NCBI GenBank assembly: GCA_003135575.1
Contig: PLCG01000012.1
Span: 8,293 to 20,991, forward strand
DNA length: 12,699 nucleotides
Origin: Nitrososphaerota archaeon
GTDB lineage: Archaea > Thermoproteota > Nitrososphaeria > Nitrososphaerales > Gagatemarchaeaceae
Direction of reading: 5' to 3'
Shown: piece after piece, positions 1 through 5,922 of the stretch
Position numbering within the stretch: position 1 is the stretch's first letter
Layout of the letters: every line of letters begins with the position of its first letter
Position numbers and translations under genes: made by a program
Notes under the pieces: model-generated
Database searches by the model: none
Seen by the model: only the letters and a program-made list of their open reading frames with translations
Told to the model about the DNA's origin: nothing

Positions 1-76
1 CGATGGGCCCTCCATTTCATTGCGACGAGATACTTATCTGCCTGCGTCGCTCCCAAATTTTTGGCTCGGTGACTCT

Positions 77-796
77 TTAATCCAAGAGGCACCATTCGCC
101 TAGCTCCTCGGCCGATATTCGAGCGTCGATCCGCATCCCGGCGACTGCGATTACCGAGTCTCTGGGCAGATAGCAGGCGGACTTGCCTGCGCCAGTGTAG
201 ATCGTCGCGATCGACGAAACGAACTCAGCAACGGGCACCTCAGACCTGTAGTAGAGGTTCCTCCCAATCTGGAGGGGAATTGACCCCTCTCTCGGGATTG
301 CCGTGACGCACTCCACCCGCTGACTGCTGGAGGCCTTCCCCAAAAGGTGCCCAACCACCGCAGCCTCGTCTGGGGTGAGACCGCAGAGGCCGTCACGCCT
401 CAGGGATGTCCACGCCCTAAGCGACTCGAGTCGCGGGAATAACTGGAGCTGGACGGAGCCTCGAGAGCGCTTCAGGGAGAAGTATCTCTCCCCAAGGTCA
501 CCTTCGTGTCCTCCGTCGGCGCGCCTTGAAGCGAGGAGCGAGGGAATTGCTGGCGCGATGGCATCGAGCATGTCGGAGCCCGACCCCGCGACACCGAGTC
601 GTCCGTCGACCGCTATGCGTTGAGCCCCCTTGGTGGCGGTAAGCTTGCCCGGTCCGCCGCTCATCTGCACCTTGAACCCCCGCCCAGCAAGGTGCGAGAA
701 GACTCCGGCGATTTGGGCGTCGTTGAGCTTCGGGAGGGGCAGGAAGTACCTTCCGAGGGAAGGGATTTGGAGCTGATGGAGCTTGAACCGGAGCAT
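77..796 (-). CDS. Hypothetical protein, 239 aa, GC-rich
   Basis: I do not recognise this protein. It is soluble in appearance, with no signal peptide or membrane segment and no cysteine cluster. The N-terminal half has an alternating pattern of short helices and strands with a glycine-rich turn (SGGPGKLTATKG, residues ~46-57). The C-terminal half has a stretch of strands around residues 160-220. The ATG start is supported by a strong A/T element (813-827) centred 27 bases upstream, as expected for a leaderless archaeal transcript; the reading frame ends at TAA. Its GC content is visibly higher (about 57-65% in the lines I counted) than that of the neighbouring genes (about 48%), so it may belong to the host chromosome or to a different source than the genes that follow. 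It is transcribed in the same direction as the nuclease pair but has its own promoter, so it need not be functionally linked to them. Confidence 0.75.
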   Translation of the reverse strand: MLRFKLHQLQIPSLGRYFLPLPKLNDAQIAGVFSHLAGRGFKVQMSGGPGKLTATKGAQRIAVDGRLGVAGSGSDMLDAIAPAIPSLLASRRADGGHEGDLGERYFSLKRSRGSVQLQLFPRLESLRAWTSLRRDGLCGLTPDEAAVVGHLLGKASSSQRVECVTAIPREGSIPLQIGRNLYYRSEVPVAEFVSSIATIYTGAGKSACYLPRDSVIAVAGMRIDARISAEELGEWCLLD

Positions 797-812
797 CTGC
801 CCATCGAGCCCG

Positions 813-827
813 TAAAATATTATAAAA
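813..827 (-). promoter_or_regulatory. TATA-like promoter element for the 77-796 gene
   Basis: On the minus strand this reads TTTTATAATATTTTA. The TTTATA core is centred about 27 bases before the ATG at 796, the spacing expected between an archaeal TATA box and a leaderless start. It is the most A/T-rich spot in the first kilobase. Confidence 0.6.
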
Positions 828-903
828 GAATCTGCTTGCAGGGTCTAAAAATCCTGCGCTCGGAGAGTTCCTAACTTCCGCTAGTCTGCTTGTGTTGCTC
901 ATA

Positions 904-937
904 TCCGGCTATTTGACGAAATATGACTTAAGCCGGA
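904..937. repeat. Inverted repeat (7 bp arms) in an intergenic gap
   Basis: TCCGGCT (904-910) pairs perfectly with AGCCGGA (931-937). Inside the 20-base loop a smaller ATTT-GACG-AAAT hairpin (911-922) can form. The repeat lies between the end of the GIY-YIG gene and the promoter of the 77-796 gene, and close to where base composition changes. It could be part of a transcription end, a protein site or an element boundary; nothing in the sequence decides between these. Confidence 0.45.
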
Positions 938-945
938 CGAGCAAA

Positions 946-970
946 GCTAAGAGGCAGAAACGCTCTCAGC
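946..970 (-). terminator. Imperfect hairpin over the stop codon of the GIY-YIG gene
   Basis: GCTAAGAG (946-953) pairs with CTCTCAGC (963-970) with one mismatch and a 9-base loop. It spans the TGA stop (966-968) of the minus-strand nuclease gene. There is no clear T-tract after it, so a terminator role is only a guess. Confidence 0.25.
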
Positions 971-1325
971 TTTTCTTCTGATTATGACGGGGCTTGCGTC
1001 CGAACTTCTTCGAGTATTCGGCTATTAGGAAATCTTGAATGGTCTTCGCCTGAAGTTTTGTGTCGCATAATTGATATCTGAAATACGTCGGCACCCAGTT
1101 CCACATTGCTCTATCACGCGTGCCTACCCTCCCTCTCCGGGTGTTGTAAAGATGGTCACGCGTTCTTCGTTTAAGATTGGATGTTTCCCCAATGTATCCA
1201 ATTTTCTTGGCTCTCGTTGCGAATTGGTATACTGCAAAGTCTTCAGGAAGTTTGCGCATTTTTTCCCTTGCGTCATTGTAACTTCCTGAGCAATCAGCCC
1301 ATTTGCCAAATTTCAATCGTCGCAA
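966..1325 (-). CDS. GIY-YIG family nuclease, 119 aa
   Basis: This is a small single-domain GIY-YIG endonuclease. The two signature strands are VYQF (residues 32-35, standing for GIY) and GYIG (43-46), followed at once by ETSNLKRRTRDHL, which supplies the family's conserved arginine (R53/R54) and histidine (H58). A glutamate (E103) and a terminal PRHN (112-115, conserved Asn) complete the usual set Y, Y, R, E, N, so it is probably active. At about 120 residues it is little more than the catalytic core. The start is TTG at 1325, with an AAGGA-like stretch upstream; the first ATG is at residue 23 and would leave the core intact. The stop of the nuclease gene upstream is only 3 bases away, so the two are almost certainly co-transcribed and translationally linked. 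Stand-alone proteins of this type occur in phages, mobile introns and defence loci. The target is unknown. Confidence 0.8.
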   Translation of the reverse strand: MRRLKFGKWADCSGSYNDAREKMRKLPEDFAVYQFATRAKKIGYIGETSNLKRRTRDHLYNTRRGRVGTRDRAMWNWVPTYFRYQLCDTKLQAKTIQDFLIAEYSKKFGRKPRHNQKKS

Positions 1326-1328
1326 CGA

Positions 1329-1757
1329 TTAATGCCGGTCCTTGAAGAGGTACTTTTCCATGTTCTTTCGTCCTTGAAATCTTCGAATGTGGTATGTCTG
1401 CCTCAAAGATAGGTGCTCAGCCTTTATCGCGCTCTTCGGAATGCGGTAAAGTCTCTCGTTTCCTTTGGCTAAAACATTGCCGACAACATACATGTAATCA
1501 GCCTTCAGTTCGAACTTCTCGAACTCACTTACCCGCATGTCTGGGATAGCGTGTGGCTTCCTGCTCCCTTTGACCTCTATCTTTTCTACGCTTCCATCAG
1601 GATACTCAAATTTCAAGTCATAACCGACACCATCCCGGTGAGTCGGAGTGACCTTGATTTTCCTCTTCTTAGCCCATTGTATCACGTAATCAACACCAGC
1701 TACCTCGGCTTCATTTGGCATCGAGGCCCACGTGGGGAACTTGAGAATAATACGCAT
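1329..1757 (-). CDS. DUF3883-like PD-(D/E)XK nuclease-fold protein, 142 aa
   Basis: The pattern fits the PD-(D/E)XK nuclease fold as seen in the DUF3883 (NO VEIN C-terminal-like) family. A helix carries E16/E18 and ends near WAKKR. GVGYDLKF then supplies the active-site aspartate (D47), and EKIEVKG supplies E61-x-K63. After these comes the family-like stretch around VSEFEKFELKADYMYVVGNV (residues 76-95). All catalytic positions are present. In other archaeal and bacterial genomes this domain is often found inside larger restriction or defence proteins; here it stands alone. The ATG has no Shine-Dalgarno sequence and no good TATA element. A hairpin followed by a T-run lies 9-37 bases upstream, so the gene may be expressed by read-through from the small genes at 1850-2256. 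It is directly followed by a GIY-YIG nuclease, giving a two-nuclease operon. Confidence 0.7.
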   Translation of the reverse strand: MRIILKFPTWASMPNEAEVAGVDYVIQWAKKRKIKVTPTHRDGVGYDLKFEYPDGSVEKIEVKGSRKPHAIPDMRVSEFEKFELKADYMYVVGNVLAKGNERLYRIPKSAIKAEHLSLRQTYHIRRFQGRKNMEKYLFKDRH

Positions 1758-1765
1758 TTCGACGG

Positions 1766-1794
1766 AAAAATCTGCTGCGCGTGCTGCTCGCGCA
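1766..1794 (-). terminator. Terminator- or attenuator-like hairpin with T-run
   Basis: On the minus strand TGCGCG (1794-1789), a 7-base loop and CGCGCA (1781-1776) form a perfect 6-bp G/C stem. Four bases later comes ATTTTT (1771-1766). It lies between the 1850-2029 gene and the two-nuclease operon, whose start codon at 1757 is just beyond. It could end transcription of the small genes or restrict read-through into the nucleases. Confidence 0.35.
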
Positions 1795-1849
1795 TGACTT
1801 GAAGCCCCCTTTATCCGTGACGGTTCAACTACATGATTAGCTTTTCGAT

Positions 1850-2029
1850 TCAGTTACCGCAGCCTAGAACGCTTCCTGAACACCACGCGCAGACCTCAAA
1901 GTACCAGATTCGATGCTTTCGGCAGAAACTCCATTCGATTTGAACGACTTTCGGAGTTGGCTTCCGCTTTTGCGACCGAGGAGCTTGGGAGATAGGAAGG
2001 GAATCTAGTTCCTGGGCTTCTAGAGCCAT
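1850..2029 (-). CDS. Small Cys/His-rich (zinc-finger-like) protein, 59 aa
   Basis: This short gene has an N-terminal basic, disordered-looking half (residues 1-30, with the stretch SQKRKPTPK). A compact C-terminal half follows, containing FCRKH (C36, H39), VCAWC (C47, C50) and a final GCGN (C57). C36/H39/C47/C50 have the spacing of a small treble-clef or zinc-finger knuckle, which suggests nucleic-acid or protein binding. The ATG has a TTAAATT element (2053-2059) centred 27 bases upstream, so the message is probably leaderless. That promoter fit and the clean Cys/His pattern are the main reasons to call it real. No named family is recognised. It lies upstream of the two-nuclease operon in the same orientation, separated by a hairpin. 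Confidence 0.6.
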   Translation of the reverse strand: MALEAQELDSLPISQAPRSQKRKPTPKVVQIEWSFCRKHRIWYFEVCAWCSGSVLGCGN

Positions 2030-2052
2030 GTTTTCTGTCGGGCGATTTCTAG

Positions 2053-2059
2053 AATTTAA
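2053..2059 (-). promoter_or_regulatory. TATA-like element for the 1850-2029 gene
   Basis: The minus-strand TTAAATT is centred about 27 bases before the ATG at 2029. Just upstream lies a direct repeat of GAAAGT on the plus strand (2081-2086 and 2091-2096), a possible regulatory site. Confidence 0.45.
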
Positions 2060-2100
2060 CCCGTCCCCAGAGAGGAGGGTGAAAGTACCCGAAAGTGAAG

Positions 2101-2256
2101 CTATTCTCCTCTTCTGGTTTTGTGGGCTCGAAGTGCCTTGATACTTCCCTTCGCTTCCTTCATGTCCGCCTTGAGGTCATCTAGCTTGGCCGAGAGTTCT
2201 TTGAGACCTTTCTCCACCCTTTCAAGAGCGTCGAGGCTCTCATCCTTGATTGGCAT
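2101..2256 (-). CDS. Small coiled-coil protein, 51 aa
   Basis: From about residue 8 to 44 the protein is one charged amphipathic helix with leucines and other hydrophobics at heptad spacing (LDALERVEKGLKELSAKL, then DDLKADMKEAKGSIKAL). It ends in a basic tail (AHKTRRGE). It has no membrane segment or cysteine. Such proteins usually dimerise or act as an adaptor; no specific family is recognised. The ATG at 2256 has no Shine-Dalgarno sequence. An AATAAAA stretch (2283-2289) is centred about 30 bases upstream; a TTG four codons earlier (2268) is an alternative start. It is divergent from the small gene at 2311 and is followed by the Cys/His-rich gene after 71 bases. Confidence 0.6.
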   Translation of the reverse strand: MPIKDESLDALERVEKGLKELSAKLDDLKADMKEAKGSIKALRAHKTRRGE

Positions 2257-2282
2257 GTCAGTTGGCAAGCCCGCATTGGCGC

Positions 2283-2289
2283 TTTTATT
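2283..2289. promoter_or_regulatory. A/T element shared by two divergent small genes
   Basis: TTTTATT on the plus strand (AATAAAA on the minus) is the only A/T-rich spot between the divergent starts. It is centred about 25 bases before the ATG at 2311 and about 30 bases before the ATG at 2256. One TATA-like element may therefore serve both directions. Confidence 0.4.
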
Positions 2290-2310
2290 GGTTCCCCTGA
2301 TATGGGAACC

Positions 2311-2424
2311 ATGCCCAAAGAAGAGACTCCTAGGAAGCTGAAACCTGAAGACTACGAGCCTTACGTTGACCCGATAGGCGTGACGTTCTGGCTCCCGCCA
2401 AAGTGCAAAGGGTGCGACGAGTAG
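2311..2424 (+). CDS. Small acidic/basic protein with CxxC, 37 aa
   Basis: The predicted peptide begins MPKEETPRKLKPEDYEPYVD and ends WLPPKCKGCDE. The terminal CxxC could bind a metal with a partner or form a disulfide. The charged, proline-rich start followed by a short hydrophobic patch (VTFWLPP) looks like real protein, not random frame. I chose ATG 2311 because the A/T element 2283-2289 is at ideal leaderless spacing; an in-frame ATG at 2302 would add three residues. No family is recognised. It stands upstream of the restriction-modification locus in the same orientation, 70 bases before the next start. Confidence 0.45.
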   Translation: MPKEETPRKLKPEDYEPYVDPIGVTFWLPPKCKGCDE

Positions 2425-2467
2425 AGATTACTTCGGTTGACCACAAATCGTCAAAGCATATCAGGGA

Positions 2468-2498
2468 CCATTCTGACCAGTCTGATTCGTCAGAATGG
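2468..2498. promoter_or_regulatory. Operator candidate: perfect 10-bp inverted repeat over a start codon
   Basis: CCATTCTGAC (2468-2477) and GTCAGAATGG (2489-2498) are exact reverse complements with an 11-base spacer. The right arm contains the ATG (2495-2497) of the first AbrB-like gene. A weak TATA-like GCATATC (2456-2462) would place the transcription start near 2485, inside the repeat. A bound dimer would block initiation, and as RNA the repeat would sequester the start codon. This is the expected place for autoregulation of a restriction-modification operon. Confidence 0.6.
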
Positions 2499-2803
2499 CG
2501 GAAATCATCCTGAGGAAACCAGTCACCTATAGCGACCTCAGGAGACACACCCTTTCTGTGCCAGCGACAATTTTCGACCGCGACTCGTCAGTTAAGGTCA
2601 TCGCTGGAAATGAATCATACCGGGTCGACGTTGATTCATTCATGAGGCTGCGATTGGGGTCGAGAATCTTCGATAAGTTGGGATTCGACAAGGTAGGAGA
2701 CATCATTGTCATAGAAGAACTCTCAAAGGGTTCTTACAGAGTTTCAAGGGAGAAGACCCAGCAACTGCGGTGGAACGAAGGAAAGTCTTCTATGCGAAGT
2801 TAG
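2495..2803 (+). CDS. AbrB-like small DNA-binding protein, first of a tandem pair, 102 aa
   Basis: The C-terminal half (VDVDSFMRLRLGSRIFDKLG, then FDKVGDIIVIEEL; residues ~44-76) resembles the SpoVT/AbrB swapped-hairpin motif, in which a 'GRitIP..iR..LGi..GD' core is typical. The N-terminal ~43 residues (ITxxDL..xTL.V) are not part of that family as I know it. It is about 40% identical by eye to the next gene's product over 80 residues, so the pair arose by duplication. It is followed by the paralogue, then by a restriction-nuclease-like gene, so a regulator or control-protein role is likely. The perfect inverted repeat over its start supports autoregulation. The last ~15 residues (QLRWNEGKSSMRS) have no counterpart in the paralogue. 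The AbrB assignment rests on one motif and could be wrong. Confidence 0.55.
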   Translation: MAEIILRKPVTYSDLRRHTLSVPATIFDRDSSVKVIAGNESYRVDVDSFMRLRLGSRIFDKLGFDKVGDIIVIEELSKGSYRVSREKTQQLRWNEGKSSMRS

Positions 2804-2872
2804 GCTCTGCCGCGAGCGTAGCCCTCGATGAAACCTATTTCTTCCACCTAACCGGGCGGTAGACGGGACGAG

Positions 2873-3148
2873 TTGGCTCCAAGCTCAAAACGAAAGAGAA
2901 TCACTTCAACCGACCTAAACAGGTACACCTTACCGGTTGGTCCTCTCGTCTCGAAGCGTGACTCTGTAGTAATCGTTCAAGTCGGCTCTCAAAAGCATCA
3001 GGTCCACATAGATTTGTACGGACGTCTGAGGCTAGGACCTCGCATTTTTCGCGACCTGGGCGTCAAATCCATTGGAGAAATTCTGCTCATAACAACCGAG
3101 AATGACTCCCTGAAGATTTCTCTGGAAAAGTCAGGGAAGAGCGGTTGA
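2873..3148 (+). CDS. AbrB-like small DNA-binding protein, second of a tandem pair, 91 aa
   Basis: This is the paralogue of the preceding gene. Shared blocks are RK..T..DL.R.TL.V (N-terminus), RDS.V.V..G, and RLRLG.RIF..LG...GEI (residues ~49-70). It has a basic N-terminus (SSKRKR) that the first copy lacks. The start is TTG at 2873, the only start between the in-frame stop at 2849 and the conserved region. A GGGAC stretch lies 6-8 bases before it, but no good promoter, so it is probably read from the upstream promoter. Its TGA is four bases from the ATG of the nuclease gene, which suggests translational coupling. Two similar small DNA-binding proteins in series could form a heteromeric regulator, or one could control the nuclease and the other the methyltransferase. 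Confidence 0.55.
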   Translation: MAPSSKRKRITSTDLNRYTLPVGPLVSKRDSVVIVQVGSQKHQVHIDLYGRLRLGPRIFRDLGVKSIGEILLITTENDSLKISLEKSGKSG

Positions 3149-3152
3149 CCTC

Positions 3153-3905
3153 ATGAGTCGCTTCCTATCTCACGATGAAACTGAGAAACTGAAAACCCTG
3201 TTGAGGGTTTACATGAGCCTGCCTTTCAATGCCGACGTTTCTGGAGAGGTGGCTGAAGCAATCATTGCCGAGGCCAGAGGTGGAAAGTGGCAGGCAAAAC
3301 GTTCCAACAGACCCGAGCCCGACATGGTCCTGAAAGGAAAGAACTATTCAATGAAGACGGAGAAAATTTCTGGAAGCGCGAAGAGTCGGCTCGGAACTCG
3401 GGAAGACATCATAACCGCAAGGCCAGACCCTTCGGCTAGTTTTCCGAAGGGTACTACACTAAGCAACATCTCGGACGATGAGTTAGGGCAGGCGGTGTTG
3501 TTACATTACAACAAGGAAATCGTTCGCAAATACGAGTGGGACATTATTAGCATCTTGCTACGAAATAAGGACAATACCGAATTTATTTACTTTGAAGAAC
3601 CCGCAGATGAGTACGACCTTGATGCCTATACTTGGCGGCCCACCAAGCGAGCAAAAGGTGAGAACCGTAACATCGCCGGTTACGACCGTAAGGGTCGATT
3701 ATGCTTCAAGTGGAACTCAAGGGGGAAGCAATTCTACGTCGTTCATGACATTCCAAAGGATGCTGACGTATTCAAAATAAGTCCAAGGAAACTTAAGGTC
3801 ACTGATGTGTTGGCGCTTCTTGAAGCCACTATCGAGACGCCTGCGGCTCTTGAGAAGACAGAGCAGCTATTGCACGATTCCGAAAGTGGACAAAGTCAAG
3901 GGTGA
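3153..3905 (+). CDS. Probable type II restriction endonuclease, PD...SxK type, 250 aa
   Basis: No named enzyme is recognised, but the arrangement fits a PD-(D/E)XK nuclease. A helix with E32/E35/E40 (GEVAEAIIAEARGG) precedes PEPDMVL (P56-D57). The next strand reads YSMKTEK (S66-M67-K68), with glutamates at E70 and E84. In the classical motif the residue two before Lys is Asp or Glu; here it is Ser. A known subgroup (Cfr10I, Bse634I, NgoMIV) uses PD...(S/T)xK...E, so this is a recognised variant and not a broken site, although the PD-to-SxK distance here (8 residues) is much shorter. The gene is coupled to the AbrB-like pair upstream and convergent with a DNA methyltransferase, overlapping it by 77 bp. 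That pairing is the main ground for calling it a restriction enzyme. Its size is usual for type II enzymes. The recognition site cannot be deduced. Confidence 0.6.
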   Translation: MSRFLSHDETEKLKTLLRVYMSLPFNADVSGEVAEAIIAEARGGKWQAKRSNRPEPDMVLKGKNYSMKTEKISGSAKSRLGTREDIITARPDPSASFPKGTTLSNISDDELGQAVLLHYNKEIVRKYEWDIISILLRNKDNTEFIYFEEPADEYDLDAYTWRPTKRAKGENRNIAGYDRKGRLCFKWNSRGKQFYVVHDIPKDADVFKISPRKLKVTDVLALLEATIETPAALEKTEQLLHDSESGQSQG

Positions 3906-5739
3906 GGGATTCTCCCTTCTTCACTTTGGCAGCCAACCATTCTGAGTAGAGTCTTCTGAAGTCCACCTCTTCCTTTCTTTTGACGTGCATGTAGTTCACC
4001 TTGTACAGAGCGGGATTCCTAAAGTAAGTTCGCTGAAGGAAAGCGTCCAAATCAGGTGCTCCATTTGATGGGGGACGACTCGGATTCCTTTCGTCTTTTG
4101 GGTATTTCTTGCAATGCATTATCACGTCATACCCCACTGTTCCCTCTGAAACCAGCTGCTTGAACGTCGCATGTTGTTTATCGAAAAGATTGGTGTCTAG
4201 AATCACGAATCGGCTGTTCAACACCGCTTGCTGAATTGATGACCAGACCATGTTTGAAGAGTTGTGGAAGGTAATGCATGCGTATCCTCCCGGTTTCAAA
4301 ACCCTGTATGATTCACGGAGTGCCTCCGTAATGAGCTTCTCGTACTGCTCTATTCCCTTGGATTGTGTCGAATTCATGATAGCCTCTTTCGCCGTGTTGG
4401 TGAACGTTCCAAGCCAAGCTTCCCATGGGAAGTTCATTTCTGAATAGTTGATGTTGCCACCGTAAGGAGGGTCTGTGAAGATGAAGTCAACGCTATCACT
4501 AGGCAATCCATTGAGATTAGTGCTGCTTTGTGTCGAGATGCAGAACGGCACCTTCTCGGAATCACTCATTGCCTTGAGATAGAGTTCGATGGTCTTGGCT
4601 TTCCTTGAGAACGCCTTGAAGACGTTCTGCTCGTTCATTATCATTGGCACATTGTAATTGGGAGTATTGCCGCTTCCGCCCCAGAATCGGAATTCGGATA
4701 GCCGCATCACTCTGTGATAGAGCGAGGTGAAGGTGAACATCAGCTTGAGCTTCTCGTCGTTGTTAGGCCACCTCTTGCCAAGGTTCCAAAGTTTGGCCAG
4801 CGCAGACAGAGCCCGAACGGTGTATAACTTGTCGACGGAGTCCATCCCATGGGAAATTGCCTGCTTGGTATTGTCCCCTAAAGGAAGTACGTCCTTTGGA
4901 TACCAAAGTTCTCTGGGAACACCGCTCTTCTCAATCTCCGTGAGAAGAGTCAAGTCTTGTTGATTTGGGGGAACAATAGCCTCCTGAAGCCCGCGTTTGC
5001 AGCACCTGTAACCTACCGCGACCGGAACGATGGAAGTTCGAATCAGCTTTCTCTTCGCAATGAGTTTCTTGCAATTTGGGCATTTGAATTCTGAAAGTAC
5101 CTTGCTGTCTCTTGACCGAGGCTTCTCGTCTCGAGCGACGTCCCATATGACAAATTCAACGTCGCACTCGTAACAACGCGTTTTGTAGCTCCATACCATA
5201 TAATCCATTGGAACTGTCTCTCCACAAGAGCGACAACGAGTTCGGTACAGACGAAGTTCTTCCTCCTTGCATAATTCGAGAACCGCATCGATAGCAGAAG
5301 CATAGCGGTTTGCTTCTATTGGTGTAACGTAATTGTACGCGATGAACGTCGCTGCTGGAGAAATGTCAGTCAGAATGAACTTTCGACCACTTCGGAGCGC
5401 CGCAACTCCGGTCATTCCAGAGCCACAGAAGGGGTCGAAGACGATGTCATTCGGCCTTGTGTAATGTCGGATTAGGACTTCGATACCTTCGGGCGGAACC
5501 TTAGTGTGATAAGTATGGGCGTCATATACGTAAGTGTTCTTCCCGGCTGAGATTTCTTTCAGATACGGACCACTGTCTTCGGGTGCCCTTGAATTTCGAT
5601 TCTTGATGATGAATTCCCCAATGAACGGGTTTCCTGTGGTCGAGTAAACTGGGAGCTGGCTGACATCCTCTTTCGTGACGAATCTGTTGAGTTGTGGAAG
5701 GTGATATCTAATCAGCGAGTCGTTGACCAATATGTTCAT
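3829..5739 (-). CDS. DNA methyltransferase with zinc-ribbon insert, 636 aa
   Basis: This is an amino-methyltransferase (N6-adenine or N4-cytosine). The AdoMet-binding motif I is FDPFCGSG (residues 101-108, followed by MTGVAALRSGRKFILTDISP), and the catalytic motif IV is TDPPYGG (422-428). The 310-residue gap between them holds two zinc ribbons, C169/C172 with C189/C192 and C220/C223 with C246/C247, and a region ending in NTPNYNVPMIMN. The motif order I then IV and the zinc insert resemble the adenine-specific methylases of COG1743. A C-terminal part follows (YRVLKPGGYACITFHN at 478-493, then ~140 residues). The ATG has CTAAAAG centred 25 bases upstream. It would protect host DNA from the convergent nuclease; its last 26 codons are read antisense to the nuclease gene's end. 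No frameshift or missing key residue is seen. Confidence 0.85.
   Translation of the reverse strand: MNILVNDSLIRYHLPQLNRFVTKEDVSQLPVYSTTGNPFIGEFIIKNRNSRAPEDSGPYLKEISAGKNTYVYDAHTYHTKVPPEGIEVLIRHYTRPNDIVFDPFCGSGMTGVAALRSGRKFILTDISPAATFIAYNYVTPIEANRYASAIDAVLELCKEEELRLYRTRCRSCGETVPMDYMVWSYKTRCYECDVEFVIWDVARDEKPRSRDSKVLSEFKCPNCKKLIAKRKLIRTSIVPVAVGYRCCKRGLQEAIVPPNQQDLTLLTEIEKSGVPRELWYPKDVLPLGDNTKQAISHGMDSVDKLYTVRALSALAKLWNLGKRWPNNDEKLKLMFTFTSLYHRVMRLSEFRFWGGSGNTPNYNVPMIMNEQNVFKAFSRKAKTIELYLKAMSDSEKVPFCISTQSSTNLNGLPSDSVDFIFTDPPYGGNINYSEMNFPWEAWLGTFTNTAKEAIMNSTQSKGIEQYEKLITEALRESYRVLKPGGYACITFHNSSNMVWSSIQQAVLNSRFVILDTNLFDKQHATFKQLVSEGTVGYDVIMHCKKYPKDERNPSRPPSNGAPDLDAFLQRTYFRNPALYKVNYMHVKRKEEVDFRRLYSEWLAAKVKKGESLTLDFVHFRNRAIAALSSQEPQASR
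3905..3917 (+). terminator. Short hairpin at the nuclease stop codon
   Basis: AGGGA, a TTC loop and TCCCT form a 5-bp stem that begins in the TGA stop, followed by TCTTC. It is short and only weakly T-rich, so it is a low-confidence transcription-end signal. Confidence 0.2.
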
Positions 5740-5760
5740 CCCAGGACTTGTGCCCTTCCG

Positions 5761-5767
5761 CTTTTAG
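5761..5767 (-). promoter_or_regulatory. TATA-like element for the methyltransferase gene
   Basis: The minus strand reads CTAAAAG, centred about 25 bases before the ATG at 5739. This is consistent with a leaderless message and gives the methyltransferase a promoter independent of the nuclease. Confidence 0.5.
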
Positions 5768-5843
5768 AGCTTCATTCGGCGGGTCTTAAAGAAGTGTGTC
5801 ATCCAGAACGTCTCTCCGCAACTCCCATACTACCCTAGTAGCT

Positions 5844-5922
5844 CCTAACGACTGTTAGGGTCTTTCCGAACCGCTCGGGAAAGCATGACGAAACCTGCAC
5901 AGGGTGATGCGAAACCGTGCAG
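5844..5922 (+). ncRNA. Cluster of three hairpins, possible structured RNA
   Basis: Three stems follow one another. CCTAAC/GTTAGG (5844-5849/5854-5859) has a GACT loop. CTTTCCGA pairs with TCGGGAAAG (5862-5883) with one bulged G. CTGCAC plus GG pairs with CC plus GTGCAG (5895-5922) with one bulged A and an 11-base loop. Nothing similar in density is seen elsewhere in the window. I do not recognise a known RNA family. The cluster overlaps the beginning of a weak plus-strand reading frame, and both cannot be judged real from sequence alone. A TTAAAG stretch near 5787 could be its promoter. Confidence 0.3.
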
